A stretch of DNA of 64,000 bases from Novosphingobium sp. Rr 2-17 (GTDB lineage: Bacteria; Pseudomonadota; Alphaproteobacteria; Sphingomonadales; Sphingomonadaceae), in NCBI RefSeq assembly GCF_000272475.1, contig NZ_AKFJ01000081.1:1-64000 (forward strand). The letters run 5' to 3'. The position numbers and the translations under genes are program-made. How positions within the stretch are numbered: position 1 is the stretch's first letter; every line of letters begins with the position of its first letter. This document shows positions 23,373 to 33,156 of this stretch, in pieces. Below the pieces are notes generated by a model. It was not told the origin of the DNA. It made no database searches and saw only the letters and a list, made by a program, of their open reading frames with translations.

Positions 23373-25109
23373 TCATGCCCCGGGACTGTCTTTTACAAAC
23401 GCTACTAATGTTTCCCGGATGCCGCTCAACGTCATTGGGTGAAGGTTCAGCGCGTCTATTGTCTCGCCTTGGGGGAAGGTGAGAAGTTTGTCCTGCCCGT
23501 CCGGATTCGCCTCGGATAGGTCGTATGACGCAACAAAGGCCCCATCCGCGAACGTGTAGAGCTTAAGGCCACCGGTAAGCGTGATTCCGAAAGAGCCGTC
23601 AGGATGGAACTCGGCTCGGTTCACGACTTGGCGAAGCGCGGCTGCAAGTTTCGCGCGCATCGCAAACAGGTCGTCACCCGTAAGGCCATTCAGATTTCCA
23701 CGCAGATTGCGAACCACGGAACGACGGTCATCGATAACGCTTCGCTTGCCGATGTTGGCGAGGCGCTCCAATTCCATAACTTCGACCTCGACCCTTTCAA
23801 GGGTTTTCCCATCTCGTTCTGCGGTTGCCATGAGCGAGTCTTTGATGACGGGGACCGTCGATGTGGCCCACTTCTCAAGCCCCTCGCGGACGCGACGTTT
23901 GAGATCGTCCCGTTCAGCAATTTTTGCGGCGAGCTTGATCGTTGCCACCCCTGCGCGGCTGGCCTCGTCATCCGTCATGGTGATATCACTCACCCAATCG
24001 AGGATAAGCGATTCAGTTTGCAAATAGGTGAAGTGGTGTCGGTTGTCGCAAGCGCGCCGACGTTGAGCGCCCGAGCAGATGAGAAAGACAGATTTGTCAC
24101 CGGACCGGTTACGGCTGCTTTTATCGCGAAACTCCATTTTCCGTCCGCACTGACACCGGGCAACGCCGACCAGCAAATTGGGGACCTTGCCCTTTTTTCC
24201 GGCGCGTGCACCGCTCCACCGTTTTGAGATTTCGGCTTGGGCAAGATAGTAGGTTTCCTCCGAGACGACGGTCTCCCCGTCTTCGTTTGCGAAGTATCCT
24301 TTGATAGGGTCACCAACCGGGCGGCGAGGTCCACCCACTTTCGTGTGAAGCTGCAACTCGCCTATCGTACGGCGGTCGGTGAGTAAAAGCCTGACGGTGG
24401 ATGCCGACCACCCGTCGCCATGTTTGAAACTCGGGACGCGCTGCGCATTGAGGTGGCGGGTGATGTTTTCGCATCCCCTGCCAGCAATGCACAGTTCGAA
24501 AATTTGGCGAACGACCGCAGCACATTCGTTGAAGCGCCATACCCCGACCAGCGGTATCGATGGATCGTCAGGCACGAGATCGAGCCATCCCGGTCCCTGC
24601 CTAGTCAGCTTGCGACGACCGCCGAGATCGTCCCGCTTTTCCTGCCAAACCTCTTGCAACCGCTCGGCTTTGTCTACGGATTCGCGGTTGCCTTTGATCA
24701 TCCCGCCAATTGAGATGATGAGGTCGTTTGGCCGGTCCGCAATCGACTGTTGCGAGTAAATCATGTCATCGTTGAGGGTGACCACGACCACGCCAGCGTT
24801 GATGATCGATAGGAATAGAGTCAGCGCGTCTAGCACCTGCTCGCGGCTCAATCGGTCGAGATTTTCAACGATGAGGTATGAGCCACGCTCGATTTCCCCT
24901 GCCTCGATTTTGGCGAGGAAAGAACCGAGCGCACCCTTGTGCCGGTGGGCTCCCTTGAAAGCTGACAGCCCCAAATCCTGCAAGGATGTGTCGAGGGACA
25001 GACCATGCTTCGCCGCAAACTTTTCCGATTTTCCCAACTGGCGTCGGAGGCTATCGCCCTTGAGTTGTGCAGGGGTGCTGAATCGGACGTAACTATAGGC
25101 TTTCGTCAT
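23373..25109 (-). CDS. Large serine recombinase (phage integrase)
   Basis: 578 aa. Resolvase catalytic domain at residues 1-150: AYSYVRFSTPAQLKGDSLRRQ (catalytic Ser in RFST), LIVENLDRLSRE, and the E helix. A recombinase domain follows (GPGWLDLVPDD..., ITRHLNAQRVPSFKHGDGWSASTVRLLLTDR). A zinc ribbon carries CQCGRKM and a CSG...RRACDN pair at ~350-395; a long coiled coil follows. These are the parts of serine integrases that join attP and attB without host factors. It lies immediately beside the host junction, as is usual. The start at 25109 is preferred because the conserved fold begins MTKAYSYVRFST. The stop lies ~190 bases from the next gene. Confidence 0.92.
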   Translation of the reverse strand: MTKAYSYVRFSTPAQLKGDSLRRQLGKSEKFAAKHGLSLDTSLQDLGLSAFKGAHRHKGALGSFLAKIEAGEIERGSYLIVENLDRLSREQVLDALTLFLSIINAGVVVVTLNDDMIYSQQSIADRPNDLIISIGGMIKGNRESVDKAERLQEVWQEKRDDLGGRRKLTRQGPGWLDLVPDDPSIPLVGVWRFNECAAVVRQIFELCIAGRGCENITRHLNAQRVPSFKHGDGWSASTVRLLLTDRRTIGELQLHTKVGGPRRPVGDPIKGYFANEDGETVVSEETYYLAQAEISKRWSGARAGKKGKVPNLLVGVARCQCGRKMEFRDKSSRNRSGDKSVFLICSGAQRRRACDNRHHFTYLQTESLILDWVSDITMTDDEASRAGVATIKLAAKIAERDDLKRRVREGLEKWATSTVPVIKDSLMATAERDGKTLERVEVEVMELERLANIGKRSVIDDRRSVVRNLRGNLNGLTGDDLFAMRAKLAAALRQVVNRAEFHPDGSFGITLTGGLKLYTFADGAFVASYDLSEANPDGQDKLLTFPQGETIDALNLHPMTLSGIRETLVAFVKDSPGA

Positions 25110-25159
25110 AACGCACCCATACCCTAGGCGCGGGCTCCCGCGCATTAATGCAATGGGGG

Positions 25160-25190
25160 AGTTCTATCAGACCTTGTTGACGTTCTGCCC
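25160..25190. other. Prophage-host junction (att site) inside arfB
   Basis: On the minus strand, codons for GPGGQNVNKV of arfB run into unrelated sequence with a stop at once. The crossover must lie within or near AACGTCAACAAGGTC (25170-25184 region). The companion att site, with the rest of arfB, should be at the other prophage end beyond the left edge of the window. The exact core cannot be fixed from one side. Confidence 0.7.
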
Positions 25191-25259
25191 GCCAGGCCCG
25201 GCCGAAGTGATGAAGGTTTCGGTCGCCAGGGCCTGCGCGCGGGCAAGGACGTCATCCAT
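25167..25259 (-). pseudogene. arfB: arfB N-terminal fragment, cut by prophage
   Basis: The 30-codon frame reads MDDVLARAQALATETFITSAGPGGQNVNKV then stop. This is the beginning of ArfB/YaeJ, the peptidyl-tRNA hydrolase that rescues stalled ribosomes; GGQ is its catalytic motif. In intact homologues the protein continues (NKV-S/N-A-V-x-L-R-F) for another ~105 residues with a basic C-terminal tail that enters the mRNA channel. Here the tail and most of the domain are lost. Start overlaps the stop of the upstream rluA-like gene (ATGGATGA), so it was the last gene of that operon. Confidence 0.85.
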
Positions 25260-25920
25260 CCTGCGACGCGGCGTCGGTGAACCCCAGTGCCGCGAAATCA
25301 GCGGGCAACGGCGCGATGGCGATGATCGGCGGCTTTTCGCCGCGCCCGATCGTCAGGCCGGCAGCGTGCAGCATCGTGCGCTTGGCGCCCCGGCCATCGC
25401 CATAGACCGGATCGCCCAGCAGTGCCGAGCCGAGGCCCGACGCAGCGTGGACGCGGATCTGGTGGGTGCGCCCGGTTTCGGGGCGGAACTCCACCAGCGT
25501 CAGCCCCTCGCGGCGATCGAGCACGCGCCAGTGGGTGACGGCGGGTTTGCCCTTCTTGGCCGGGATCATCCGCCAGCCGTCCTTGGCGGTGCTGACTTTC
25601 GACAAGTTCAATTCGATCGTGCCCTCTTCGCCTTCGACCGGTCCGTCGACGATGCCGAGATAGCGCTTTTCGACCAGGCGATCCTCGAAGGCGGCGGAAA
25701 AGCGCTTCAAGGCCTTGGGGTTGCGGGCCAGCAGCAGGCAGCCCGAGGTGTCGCGGTCCAGCCGGTGGACCGGCGCCGGTTCGCGCTGGAAGCCCAGTCG
25801 CAGCTCGCCCAGTCGGTCGTCCAGGCACGGGCCTCCCGCGCGCGGGCGATCGAGCGGCAGGCCGCCCGGCTTGTCGATGACGAGCGCTTCGCCGTCTTCG
25901 AAGAGAATTTCCAGTTCCAT
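25252..25920 (-). CDS. RluA-family pseudouridine synthase
   Basis: 222 aa enzyme that isomerises uridine to pseudouridine in rRNA or tRNA. The catalytic aspartate is in HRLDRDTSGCLLLARN; the family's second signature RTHQIRVH is present near residue 170, and ALLGDPVYG follows. It lacks an N-terminal S4 domain, so it is of the short RluA/RluC catalytic-only type; the precise substrate cannot be assigned. Start and stop are tightly coupled to neighbours: its ATG overlaps the stop of the aminotransferase gene, and its stop overlaps the arfB start. Confidence 0.88.
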   Translation of the reverse strand: MELEILFEDGEALVIDKPGGLPLDRPRAGGPCLDDRLGELRLGFQREPAPVHRLDRDTSGCLLLARNPKALKRFSAAFEDRLVEKRYLGIVDGPVEGEEGTIELNLSKVSTAKDGWRMIPAKKGKPAVTHWRVLDRREGLTLVEFRPETGRTHQIRVHAASGLGSALLGDPVYGDGRGAKRTMLHAAGLTIGRGEKPPIIAIAPLPADFAALGFTDAASQDG

Positions 25921-27086
25921 TATGCCACTGCTTTCGCGATGCGCCGACAAGCTTCGGCAAGTTTTGCTTCGTCCGCCGCGAAGCTGATGCGGAAACCATC
26001 GCGCCCACCAAAGGCCGAGGCCGGGACCACGGCGACGCCATGCTCCAGCAGATGCAGCGCCAGCGCCGCATCGTCGCCGAAGCGGTCCATCAGCGGGGCG
26101 GCGTCGACCATACAATAAAATGCGCCGTCTGGCACCGGGGTCGACAGGCCCGGCATCGCGTTGATCGCAGCGACCACCAAGTCGCGCCGGGCGCGGAAGC
26201 GTTCGCGCCAGTCGATCAGGAAATCCTGCGGCCCTTCGAACGCGGCGGCGGCGGCGGCCTGGCTGATCGAGCAAGGATTGCCGGTCGAGTGCGACTGCAG
26301 CCGCTCCATCGCCTGGATCAGCCATTGCGGCCCCGCAGCAACGCCGATGCGAAAGCCGGTCATGGCATGGCTTTTGGATACGCCCGAGATCGTCAGGATG
26401 CGGTCCGCCAAGTCCGGGTGGAGGTTGGCCAGGGTGGCGTGGGGGCCGCCGGTGTAGTTGATCGGGGCGTAGATGTCGTCGCTCAACACCATCACGCGCG
26501 GGTGGCGGCGCAGGACATCGGCGATGCCGTGCAGGGTTTCTGCCGAGGTGCAGGCGCCGGTGGGATTGCCTGGGCTGTTGAGCAGTACCCAAAGTGTACG
26601 CGGGCCGATCTGGGCTTCGAGGTCGGCAGCGGTGAACTGGAAACCATGCTGCGCGTGGGTGTGCAGCGGCACCACCTTGCCGCCGGCAAAGCGGACGATC
26701 TCAGGATAGCTGACCCACCACGGGGCCGGGATCACCACTTCGTCGCCCTCGCCGATGGTGGCGAGCAAGGCGTGGAAGATCGCCTGCTTGCCCCCGGCGC
26801 TGACGGTGATTTGCGAAGGTAGCACTTCGATGCCCAAGTCGCGCGCGAAGTGGAGCGCGGCGGCCTTCTTGAGCGCGAGGGTGCCGCCCACCGCCGTGTA
26901 CTTGGTGTCGCCGGCATCGAGCGCGGCCTTGGCGGCGGCGATGACATGCGGCGGCGTCGCGAAGTCCGGCTCTCCCACAGAAAGCGAGATGATGTCGCGG
27001 CCTTCCTCGCGAAGCTGGATCGCGCGGTCGGTCATCGCCGTGGTCTGCGATGCGGCGATGCGGGACAAGGCAGGCGAGAGATGCAT
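25920..27086 (-). CDS. PLP-dependent aminotransferase (class I, AspAT-like)
   Basis: 388 aa fold-type I aminotransferase. LSVGEPDFATPPHV opens the cofactor domain; LNSPGNPTG (the NPTG loop), LSDDIYAPINY (PLP-pyridine Asp), and ISGVSKSHAMTGFRIG (Schiff-base Lys) follow; the small domain carries FRISFAADEAKL with the substrate-carboxylate arginine. Family members of this 1-beta/1-gamma type transfer amino groups between aspartate (or aromatic amino acids, prephenate) and 2-oxoglutarate. It overlaps pabBC upstream by the ATGA arrangement, suggesting one operon linked to chorismate-derived compounds. Confidence 0.88.
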   Translation of the reverse strand: MHLSPALSRIAASQTTAMTDRAIQLREEGRDIISLSVGEPDFATPPHVIAAAKAALDAGDTKYTAVGGTLALKKAAALHFARDLGIEVLPSQITVSAGGKQAIFHALLATIGEGDEVVIPAPWWVSYPEIVRFAGGKVVPLHTHAQHGFQFTAADLEAQIGPRTLWVLLNSPGNPTGACTSAETLHGIADVLRRHPRVMVLSDDIYAPINYTGGPHATLANLHPDLADRILTISGVSKSHAMTGFRIGVAAGPQWLIQAMERLQSHSTGNPCSISQAAAAAAFEGPQDFLIDWRERFRARRDLVVAAINAMPGLSTPVPDGAFYCMVDAAPLMDRFGDDAALALHLLEHGVAVVPASAFGGRDGFRISFAADEAKLAEACRRIAKAVA

Positions 27087-28900
27087 CAGGTGAGCAGCTT
27101 GGCCGGGACGAGGCCGCGCAAGGCATTGCCGACGAAGAAGCCGTCCGCCAAATCGGCCAGCGTCAGCTCGGCCTCGACCGCGCGACCATCGTCGATCAGC
27201 GAGCGGCGCAGGACGCCGGGCAGCAGGCCGAGCGACGCGGGCGGGGTCAGCAGCACGCCATCGCGCTCGACGAACAAGTTGGTGAAGCAGCCTTCGGTAA
27301 CGAGGCCATCATCGCGCAGGAACAGTGCTTCGCCGGCGCCGGCAGCGCGGGCAGCGGCAAGGCCAGCCTCGTAGAAGCCCCGGTCGCTGGTCTTGTGCCG
27401 CAGCCGCCAATCGCCGGTATCGACCGGAATCGGCAGCACCGCCACTGTCAGCGGCGCGCCGATGTCATCGGGCATTTGCGCCAGTTCGAGCGCATAGGCG
27501 CCGCTGCGCGCGGCGACGAGCCGCAGCTTGGCGGGATGCTCGGCATCGAAGCACAGTGCCTGGATCGCGTTGCGCACCGCATGGCGATCGAAGTGGAAGC
27601 CCAGTTCCTCGGCGCTGGTCCGCATGCGTTCCAGGTGCAGTTCGAGAAGCGGGATGCCTTCTTCGGGCGTGAAGCGCATAGTCTCGATCAGATCGAAACT
27701 GGCGGGCGAGTTGGCCGTGTTCGACGCTCGCACGAATCCCCCTTTGACCAGGCATTCCCGCCATTCGGGAAGCGCTTGCGAATCCGCGACGACCGCCGAC
27801 CCTACCGACAGGATCGCACGGCCAGCCGCACTTGTACCGCCCCCGGCAGGACCAGGGGTCAGGCGCAGGGTGCGGATTGCCACATTGAACGCGGCATCGC
27901 CAGAGGGATCGACATGGCCGATCGCCCCGCAATAGGCGCCGCGCGGCGATCGCTCTGTGGCTGCGATCAGTTCCATCGCCCGGATCTTGGGCGCGCCGGT
28001 GATCGATCCGCATGGAAACAGCGCGCGCAAGGCGTCGATCGCGGTCTTGTCCGGCGACAGCGTGGCACGCACCGTAGTCACCATCTGGTGGACGGTGGGA
28101 TAGCTTTCGATCGCGAAGGGCGCTTCCACCTGCACGCTGCCGGGCACCGCCACGCGCGACAGATCGTTGCGGATCAGATCGACGATCATCAGGTTTTCGG
28201 CGCGATCCTTGACCGATGCGGCCAATTCATCCCGCAAGCGCGTGTCGAGGTCCGCCGTCTGGCCGCGCGGGCGAGTGCCCTTCATCGGCCGGGTCTCCAC
28301 TTCGCCATCGCGGACGGCGAAGAACAGCTCGGGCGAAAAGCTGAGGTGCCAGTGCGTGCCATCGTGGATGACGGCGCCATAGCCCGCCGCCGCCTGCGGG
28401 CGCAGCGCGGCGTAAAGCGCCAGCGGATCGCCGCTCCATGGCCCTTCCAGCGGAAAGGTGAGGTTGGCCTGGTAGATGTCGCCCGCCTCGATCGCCGCGC
28501 GCAAGCTGGTGAACGCCTGCGAGTAAGCTGCGAGGCCGATGCGCGGCTCCAGCGGGCCGATCGTGGGGCGGCCGGGGCCTGCGTGATCCGCCAGCCATTG
28601 CGGAACCTCGCTTGCGGGGATCGTCTCGCAGCCTTCGAACGCGCCGAACCACAATAGCGGTTCGTTGCTTGGGTTGTTCAGCAGCGGCGTGAGCCGGGGT
28701 TCCAGCGCCAGCCCGGCTTCGTACGTCAGATACCCGGCGCAATGCAGCCCGTCGCGCCCCAGCGCCTCGATCCGGTCCAGCGCGCCCGCGACTTCGTCGG
28801 CCCCGCGCGCAGTCACGATCTCGCGCGGGTTGCGGTAGAGGCGGGCGTCGGCGGCGCCATGGGCGCGCGCGTCGTCAAGGAGGACAAAGGGGTCTGGCAT
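27086..28900 (-). CDS. pabB: Aminodeoxychorismate synthase I / lyase fusion (PabB-PabC)
   Basis: 604 aa, two enzymes of p-aminobenzoate (folate) synthesis in one chain. Residues ~1-380 are the chorismate-binding PabB domain: [40 protein letters not shown], and [16 protein letters not shown]. Residues ~395-600 are PabC (aminodeoxychorismate lyase): [48 protein letters not shown], and [11 protein letters not shown]. PabB takes ammonia from a PabA/TrpG amidotransferase, not in this window. Fusion of this kind is common in alphaproteobacteria. It heads the leftward operon that continues with the aminotransferase. Confidence 0.92.
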   Translation of the reverse strand: MPDPFVLLDDARAHGAADARLYRNPREIVTARGADEVAGALDRIEALGRDGLHCAGYLTYEAGLALEPRLTPLLNNPSNEPLLWFGAFEGCETIPASEVPQWLADHAGPGRPTIGPLEPRIGLAAYSQAFTSLRAAIEAGDIYQANLTFPLEGPWSGDPLALYAALRPQAAAGYGAVIHDGTHWHLSFSPELFFAVRDGEVETRPMKGTRPRGQTADLDTRLRDELAASVKDRAENLMIVDLIRNDLSRVAVPGSVQVEAPFAIESYPTVHQMVTTVRATLSPDKTAIDALRALFPCGSITGAPKIRAMELIAATERSPRGAYCGAIGHVDPSGDAAFNVAIRTLRLTPGPAGGGTSAAGRAILSVGSAVVADSQALPEWRECLVKGGFVRASNTANSPASFDLIETMRFTPEEGIPLLELHLERMRTSAEELGFHFDRHAVRNAIQALCFDAEHPAKLRLVAARSGAYALELAQMPDDIGAPLTVAVLPIPVDTGDWRLRHKTSDRGFYEAGLAAARAAGAGEALFLRDDGLVTEGCFTNLFVERDGVLLTPPASLGLLPGVLRRSLIDDGRAVEAELTLADLADGFFVGNALRGLVPAKLLT

Positions 28901-29044
28901 GATGGCTCGGCGCGGCCTTTAGCGAGGAGCGGCGCTGGTGGCAAAGCATGCGTTGCGGCAAGCCGGGGACGGGCCCCTGTTGCCAACCCCGCCGATCGAT
29001 CTAAACCATGCTGTAACCATAGAACGGCGTGGAGACGGGCGCAG

Positions 29045-30643
29045 ATGAGCGAGATTTTCCTGGGATTGGGCAGCAACGGCGAGCGGCAGGTGCTGCGCCT
29101 GGGGCGGGCCAATCGCCACGGCCTGGTGGCGGGTGCCACCGGCACCGGCAAGACGGTGACGCTCCAGACCATCGCCGAGCAATTCTCCGCCGCCGGGGTG
29201 CCGGTGTTCCTGGCCGACGTGAAGGGCGATCTTTCCGGGATCGCGATGTCGGGCAGCCCGCAGTTCAAGAACGCCGCGATCCTGGAAAAGCGCGCGCAGG
29301 ACATCGGCCTGACCGACTATAACTATTCCGACAATCCGGCGGTGTTCTGGGACATCTACGGCGAAAACGGCCATCCGGTGCGCACCACCATCTCGGAAAT
29401 GGGGCCGCTGCTGCTGGCGCGGCTGATGGACCTGAACGAGACGCAGGAAGGCGTGCTCAACGTCGTCTTCCGTTTTGCGGACGACCAGGGGCTGCTGCTG
29501 CTCGACCTGGAAGACCTGCAATCGATGCTGGCCTACACCGCCGAGCACGCAGGCGAACTTTCGACCAAGTACGGCAATGTCACCAAGGCCAGCGTCGGCA
29601 CCATCCAGCGACAATTGCTGGCGCTCGACAGCCAGGGCGCGGCGCAGTTCTTCGGTGAGCCGGCGCTGGAGATTTCGGACTTTATCAAGACCGACGACAA
29701 GGGCCGGGGCTACATCAATATCCTCAGTGCCGAAAAGCTGATGCGCAGCCCCAAGCTGTACGCCACTTTCCTGCTGTGGCTGCTGTCCGAATTGTTCGAA
29801 GTGCTGCCCGAAGTCGGCGATCCCGATAAGCCCAAGCTCGTGTTCTTCTTCGACGAGGCGCACTTGCTGTTCGACGATGCCTCCAAGGCGCTGCAGGACA
29901 AAGTGGAGCAAGTGGTGCGCTTGGTCCGCTCCAAAGGCGTGGGCGTCTATTTCGTGACGCAGAACCCGATCGACATCCCCGAGAAGATCGGCGGCCAGTT
30001 GGGCAATCGGGTGCAGCACGCGCTGCGCGCCTTCACCCCGCGCGATCAGAAGGCGATCCGCGCTGCCGCTGAGACCTTCCGCATCAACAAGGAACTGGAT
30101 GTCGAAACCGCGATCACCGAGCTGAAAGTGGGCGAGGCGCTGGTCTCCACCCTCGACGACGATGGTGCCCCCGGCGTGGTTCAGCGCACCCTGATCGCGC
30201 CGCCGCGCTCACGCCTGGGGCCGGTGGACGCCAAGGAGCGCGCGATCGTCCAGTCGATCAGTCCGGTGGCGGGCAAGTACGAAACCCGCGTCGATCGCGA
30301 GAGCGCGCACGAAGTGTTGGAAGCCAAGGCCGCTGATGCCGCCGCCACTGCGCAACAGGTTCAAGAGCAAGGCCAGGAGCAAGTCGCCAGGCAGGAGCGC
30401 AAGAGCCCCGGCTTGTGGGACGGCATTGGCGGCAAGGTAGTGAAAGCGGCGGCGGGCGCCGCGGCCGGCAGTGCCGGCTCGATCCTGGCGCAGAAGATGC
30501 AAGGCAAGACCAGCCGCGCCAATCCCGGTGCTTCCGCTGCCAGCGCGGCAGCCGGGGCGATCGGCGATTCGCTGGGCCGGGCGATGGGCTTTCCAGGCCT
30601 GGGCCGCTTCGCGCGCAACCTGATTGGCGGGTTGATGCGCTGA
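29045..30643 (+). CDS. HerA-like ATPase (DUF853 family)
   Basis: 532 aa P-loop ATPase of the HerA/FtsK superclass. Walker A is GATGTGKT (~35); DVKGDLSGI follows, with [39 protein letters not shown], the Walker [14 protein letters not shown] (~285), and a sensor-like [13 protein letters not shown]. The C-terminus is Ala/Gly-rich with a possible membrane-facing glycine zipper. Some HerA-type proteins pair with NurA nuclease, but no nurA is nearby and this DUF853 group is usually solitary. The start at 29045 is where homology begins; upstream open sequence is not conserved. The gene is divergent from pabBC, 144 bases away. Confidence 0.85.
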   Translation: MSEIFLGLGSNGERQVLRLGRANRHGLVAGATGTGKTVTLQTIAEQFSAAGVPVFLADVKGDLSGIAMSGSPQFKNAAILEKRAQDIGLTDYNYSDNPAVFWDIYGENGHPVRTTISEMGPLLLARLMDLNETQEGVLNVVFRFADDQGLLLLDLEDLQSMLAYTAEHAGELSTKYGNVTKASVGTIQRQLLALDSQGAAQFFGEPALEISDFIKTDDKGRGYINILSAEKLMRSPKLYATFLLWLLSELFEVLPEVGDPDKPKLVFFFDEAHLLFDDASKALQDKVEQVVRLVRSKGVGVYFVTQNPIDIPEKIGGQLGNRVQHALRAFTPRDQKAIRAAAETFRINKELDVETAITELKVGEALVSTLDDDGAPGVVQRTLIAPPRSRLGPVDAKERAIVQSISPVAGKYETRVDRESAHEVLEAKAADAAATAQQVQEQGQEQVARQERKSPGLWDGIGGKVVKAAAGAAAGSAGSILAQKMQGKTSRANPGASAASAAAGAIGDSLGRAMGFPGLGRFARNLIGGLMR

Positions 30644-30735
30644 GGGCGGTGGTGGGGGCAACGGGAGTGTTGTGGTGCCGCCCTTCGTCATCCAACTGAG
30701 GTGTGGGTGACGGAACATGGGAGGGTGTTGTGACG

Positions 30736-30853
30736 CCCTGGATTGCTTCGCTGCGCTCGCAATGACGAAAAGTATTTGAAAATCGTGGGGTTATAGCCGC
30801 AACCACGCTCCCCCTCCTTCGTCATTGCGAGCGCAGCGAAGCAATCCAGGGCA
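30736..30853. repeat. REP-like long inverted repeat pair
   Basis: CCCTGGATTGCTTCGCTGCG... (30736-30769) and its exact complement (30818-30851) form 34-bp arms with a ~48-bp loop. The unit TTCGTCATTGCGAGC...GAAGCAATCCAGGG recurs in altered form at 52105-52146. Such REP-type elements are scattered in many bacterial chromosomes. The rest of the 30644-30911 gap has no gene. Confidence 0.8.
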
Positions 30854-30911
30854 GCATAAACCGCCTGGGATCGCCGCACCGCCTTCGGCGGCCCGCGACG
30901 ACGAACATCTA

Positions 30912-32354
30912 TTAGACCGGCAGTTCCAGCCGCGCGGTCAGGCCCTCCACCGCGCCGCCGGCGTCGCGCCGGTTGGCGAGGATCAGTTGGCCGCCGTGCT
31001 GCTCGGCGATGGCGCGCGCCAGTGCCAGGCCCAGCCCGGCGCCGCCGGTGGAGGAATTGCGCGAGGGGTCGCCGCGGGTGAACGGGTTCATCATGTCCTG
31101 GATGCTGTCTTCGGGGATGCCGGGTCCGTCGTCCTCGATACGGATCACCGCGCGCTTGCCTTCGCGTACCAGCGACACGCGGGCGCGGTCGCCATAGCGC
31201 AAGGCATTGCTGATGAGGTTGCGCAGCGCCCGGCGCATCCACGTCGCGCGCAGTTCCAGCACCAGGCGCTGGCTGTCGCCCAGTTCCACCGGGTCGCCCA
31301 TGTCCTCGTATTCCTCGACCACCGAACTGACCAACGCCGACAGTTCGGTGCGTTCGAGCGGATCGCTGGGCCGACCGACGCGGGCGAGCGAGAGGATATC
31401 GTCCAGCGTGCGGACGATGTCTTCGATGGTGCGCGCCATCTTCGCGCGTTCGGCATCGTCCTCCACCGATTCGATGCGGACGCGCAGCGCCGAAAGCGGG
31501 GTCTTGAGATCGTGACCGATCGCGCCGAGCATCACGTCCTTTTCGTGGAGCATGCCGACGATGCGCGCTTCCATCGCGTTGTGCGCCTCGACCAGGCGCT
31601 GCATGTCTTCGGGTCCACTCGGCGCGAGCTGGCCAACGGAGCCGGGCGACACCGCGAATTGCTCGACACGCGCGGTCAGCGCGGCCAGCGGGCGAGTGAT
31701 GCGCCGCAGGATCAGCGCGACCGCGCCGATCAGGAAGATGTAGATCACCACTGTCTGGAGCATCAGCGGCCCCAGCAGGATGTTGATCGCGCGGGGCGAG
31801 CGCATGCGCGCCACCATCCAGTCGCTTCCCGGACGCGATCGCACGCCCACCACCAGCAAGTGGTCGCTCAGCGGTCCGGGCACCATCTGATCGTCGGGCC
31901 GGGGGTCTTGGGCCTGCTGTTGACGGCGTTCGAGAACGCGCGCGCGTGCGAACGCATCGGCAGCGACCGTGCGATGGACGATCACGAGGTCCGATACGGG
32001 GAACGATTGTTCGACGAGGATGCGCCGGATGCGGTCTTCGGAACCGGTATCGCGCTGCTCGCCGGGGCGCAGCGGACTGTCGGTGCGCTTTTCCATCGGG
32101 AAGCCGCGCGGCGGCGGGCCGCCGAAGGGCGCGCGTTCCGGACGGCCGAGGCCGGGAAGTTTGCCGCTGCCGCGCACTTGCGTCACCAGGCGAAAGGCCG
32201 CGCTGTTGAGCATGCCGGTCTCGTAGCTTTCGAGCTGGGCGCGATAAATGAGAATGGCGCTCAGGCCCTGCACCAGCAGCAGCGCGGCGGCGACCGCCAG
32301 CAGCATCTGGCCCATCAGGCTGCGCGGCCTAAAATGAAGGGAGGACAACGCCAT
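30912..32354 (-). CDS. Two-component sensor histidine kinase
   Basis: 480 aa membrane kinase. TM1 at ~14-36 (MGQMLLAVAAALLLVQGLSAIL), a ~150-residue periplasmic sensor, TM2 at ~185-210 (LMLQTVVIYIFLIGAVALIL), then HAMP (RRITRPLAALTARVEQF). HisKA carries the phospho-acceptor in LGAIGHDLKTPLSALRVR; the ATPase domain has the N box (LRNLISNALRYG), G1 (EDDGPGIP) and G2 (GAGLGLALA). Stop codon TAG/TAA at the left; the ATG overlaps the response regulator stop (ATGA), so the pair is co-translated. Signal unknown. Confidence 0.92.
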   Translation of the reverse strand: MALSSLHFRPRSLMGQMLLAVAAALLLVQGLSAILIYRAQLESYETGMLNSAAFRLVTQVRGSGKLPGLGRPERAPFGGPPPRGFPMEKRTDSPLRPGEQRDTGSEDRIRRILVEQSFPVSDLVIVHRTVAADAFARARVLERRQQQAQDPRPDDQMVPGPLSDHLLVVGVRSRPGSDWMVARMRSPRAINILLGPLMLQTVVIYIFLIGAVALILRRITRPLAALTARVEQFAVSPGSVGQLAPSGPEDMQRLVEAHNAMEARIVGMLHEKDVMLGAIGHDLKTPLSALRVRIESVEDDAERAKMARTIEDIVRTLDDILSLARVGRPSDPLERTELSALVSSVVEEYEDMGDPVELGDSQRLVLELRATWMRRALRNLISNALRYGDRARVSLVREGKRAVIRIEDDGPGIPEDSIQDMMNPFTRGDPSRNSSTGGAGLGLALARAIAEQHGGQLILANRRDAGGAVEGLTARLELPV

Positions 32355-33121
32355 CAACCGTCCAACGGCACGCGCTTGACGTCGGCGGCGAGCATGTAGC
32401 CGCCGCCCCACACGGTCTGGATGATCTGCGGGTTGCGGCTGTCGACTTCCACCTTGCGGCGCAGTCGGCTGACCTGGTTGTCCACGGCGCGGTCGAACAA
32501 GTGGGCCTCTCGGCCCTGAACCATGTCGAGCAGCCGGTCGCGGTTGAGCACTTGTCGCGGGTGTTCGAGGAAAGCCATCAGCAATCGGAACTCGACTGAG
32601 GAGATCGCGACCAGCGCGCCTTCGGGATCGGTCAGCCGGCGCTTGAGCGGATCGAGATGCCAGCCTTCGAAGACCAGCGCTTCCTCCTCGCCCGATGCCG
32701 GCAGGGTGCTGCGCAAAGCGCGGCGCAACACGCTGCGGATGCGCGCCACCAGCTCGCGCGGCTCGAACGGCTTGACCACGTAATCGTCGGCGCCGATCTC
32801 CAGCCCGACGATCCGGTCGGTCGCCTCGCCCCGCGCGGTGAGAAAGATCACCGGCAGGTCCTGCGCTTCCACCAGGTGGCGGCACAACGACAGCCCGTCC
32901 TCGCCCGGCATCATGATGTCGAGCAGGACGAGGTCGAAGCGGCTTTCATGCTGCGCCTCGCGCAGGCGGTTGCGTGCGTCTGCCGCGCTGGAGCATTGCG
33001 AGACTTCGAACCCCTGGCGCGCCAGATATTCGGCCAGTGGTTCGCGCAGAGCCGCTTCATCGTCGACAAGGAGCAGCTTGGGCGCGGTGGAATCATTCAT
33101 GTTTTTGCGTTCGTCCCCCAT
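32354..33121 (-). CDS. OmpR-family response regulator
   Basis: 255 aa (or 248 from ATG at 33100). Receiver domain: acidic pair in LLLVDDEAALREPLAEYL, phospho-acceptor Asp in LVLLDIMMPGEDGLSLC, Thr in VIFLTARGE, Lys in DDYVVKPFEPREL. Winged-helix output: SSVEFRLLMAFLEHPRQVLNRDRLLDMV, then RAVDNQVSRLRRKVEVDSRNPQIIQTVWGGGYML. It is coupled to the kinase downstream; the EF-hand gene 35 bases upstream runs the same way, suggesting a three-gene transcript. Confidence 0.93.
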   Translation of the reverse strand: MGDERKNMNDSTAPKLLLVDDEAALREPLAEYLARQGFEVSQCSSAADARNRLREAQHESRFDLVLLDIMMPGEDGLSLCRHLVEAQDLPVIFLTARGEATDRIVGLEIGADDYVVKPFEPRELVARIRSVLRRALRSTLPASGEEEALVFEGWHLDPLKRRLTDPEGALVAISSVEFRLLMAFLEHPRQVLNRDRLLDMVQGREAHLFDRAVDNQVSRLRRKVEVDSRNPQIIQTVWGGGYMLAADVKRVPLDG

Positions 33122-33156
33122 GGAGGCGAACTTACTGTCAGTTCGCCACCTACTTG

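Noticed and set aside
28742-29044. Upstream extension of the HerA-like gene
   Set aside because: The extension overlaps pabBC on the other strand and has no conserved sequence; homology starts at 29045.
32355-32885. N-terminal extension of the histidine kinase
   Set aside because: It reads through the response regulator gene in another frame; the kinase starts at 32354 with the usual ATGA overlap.
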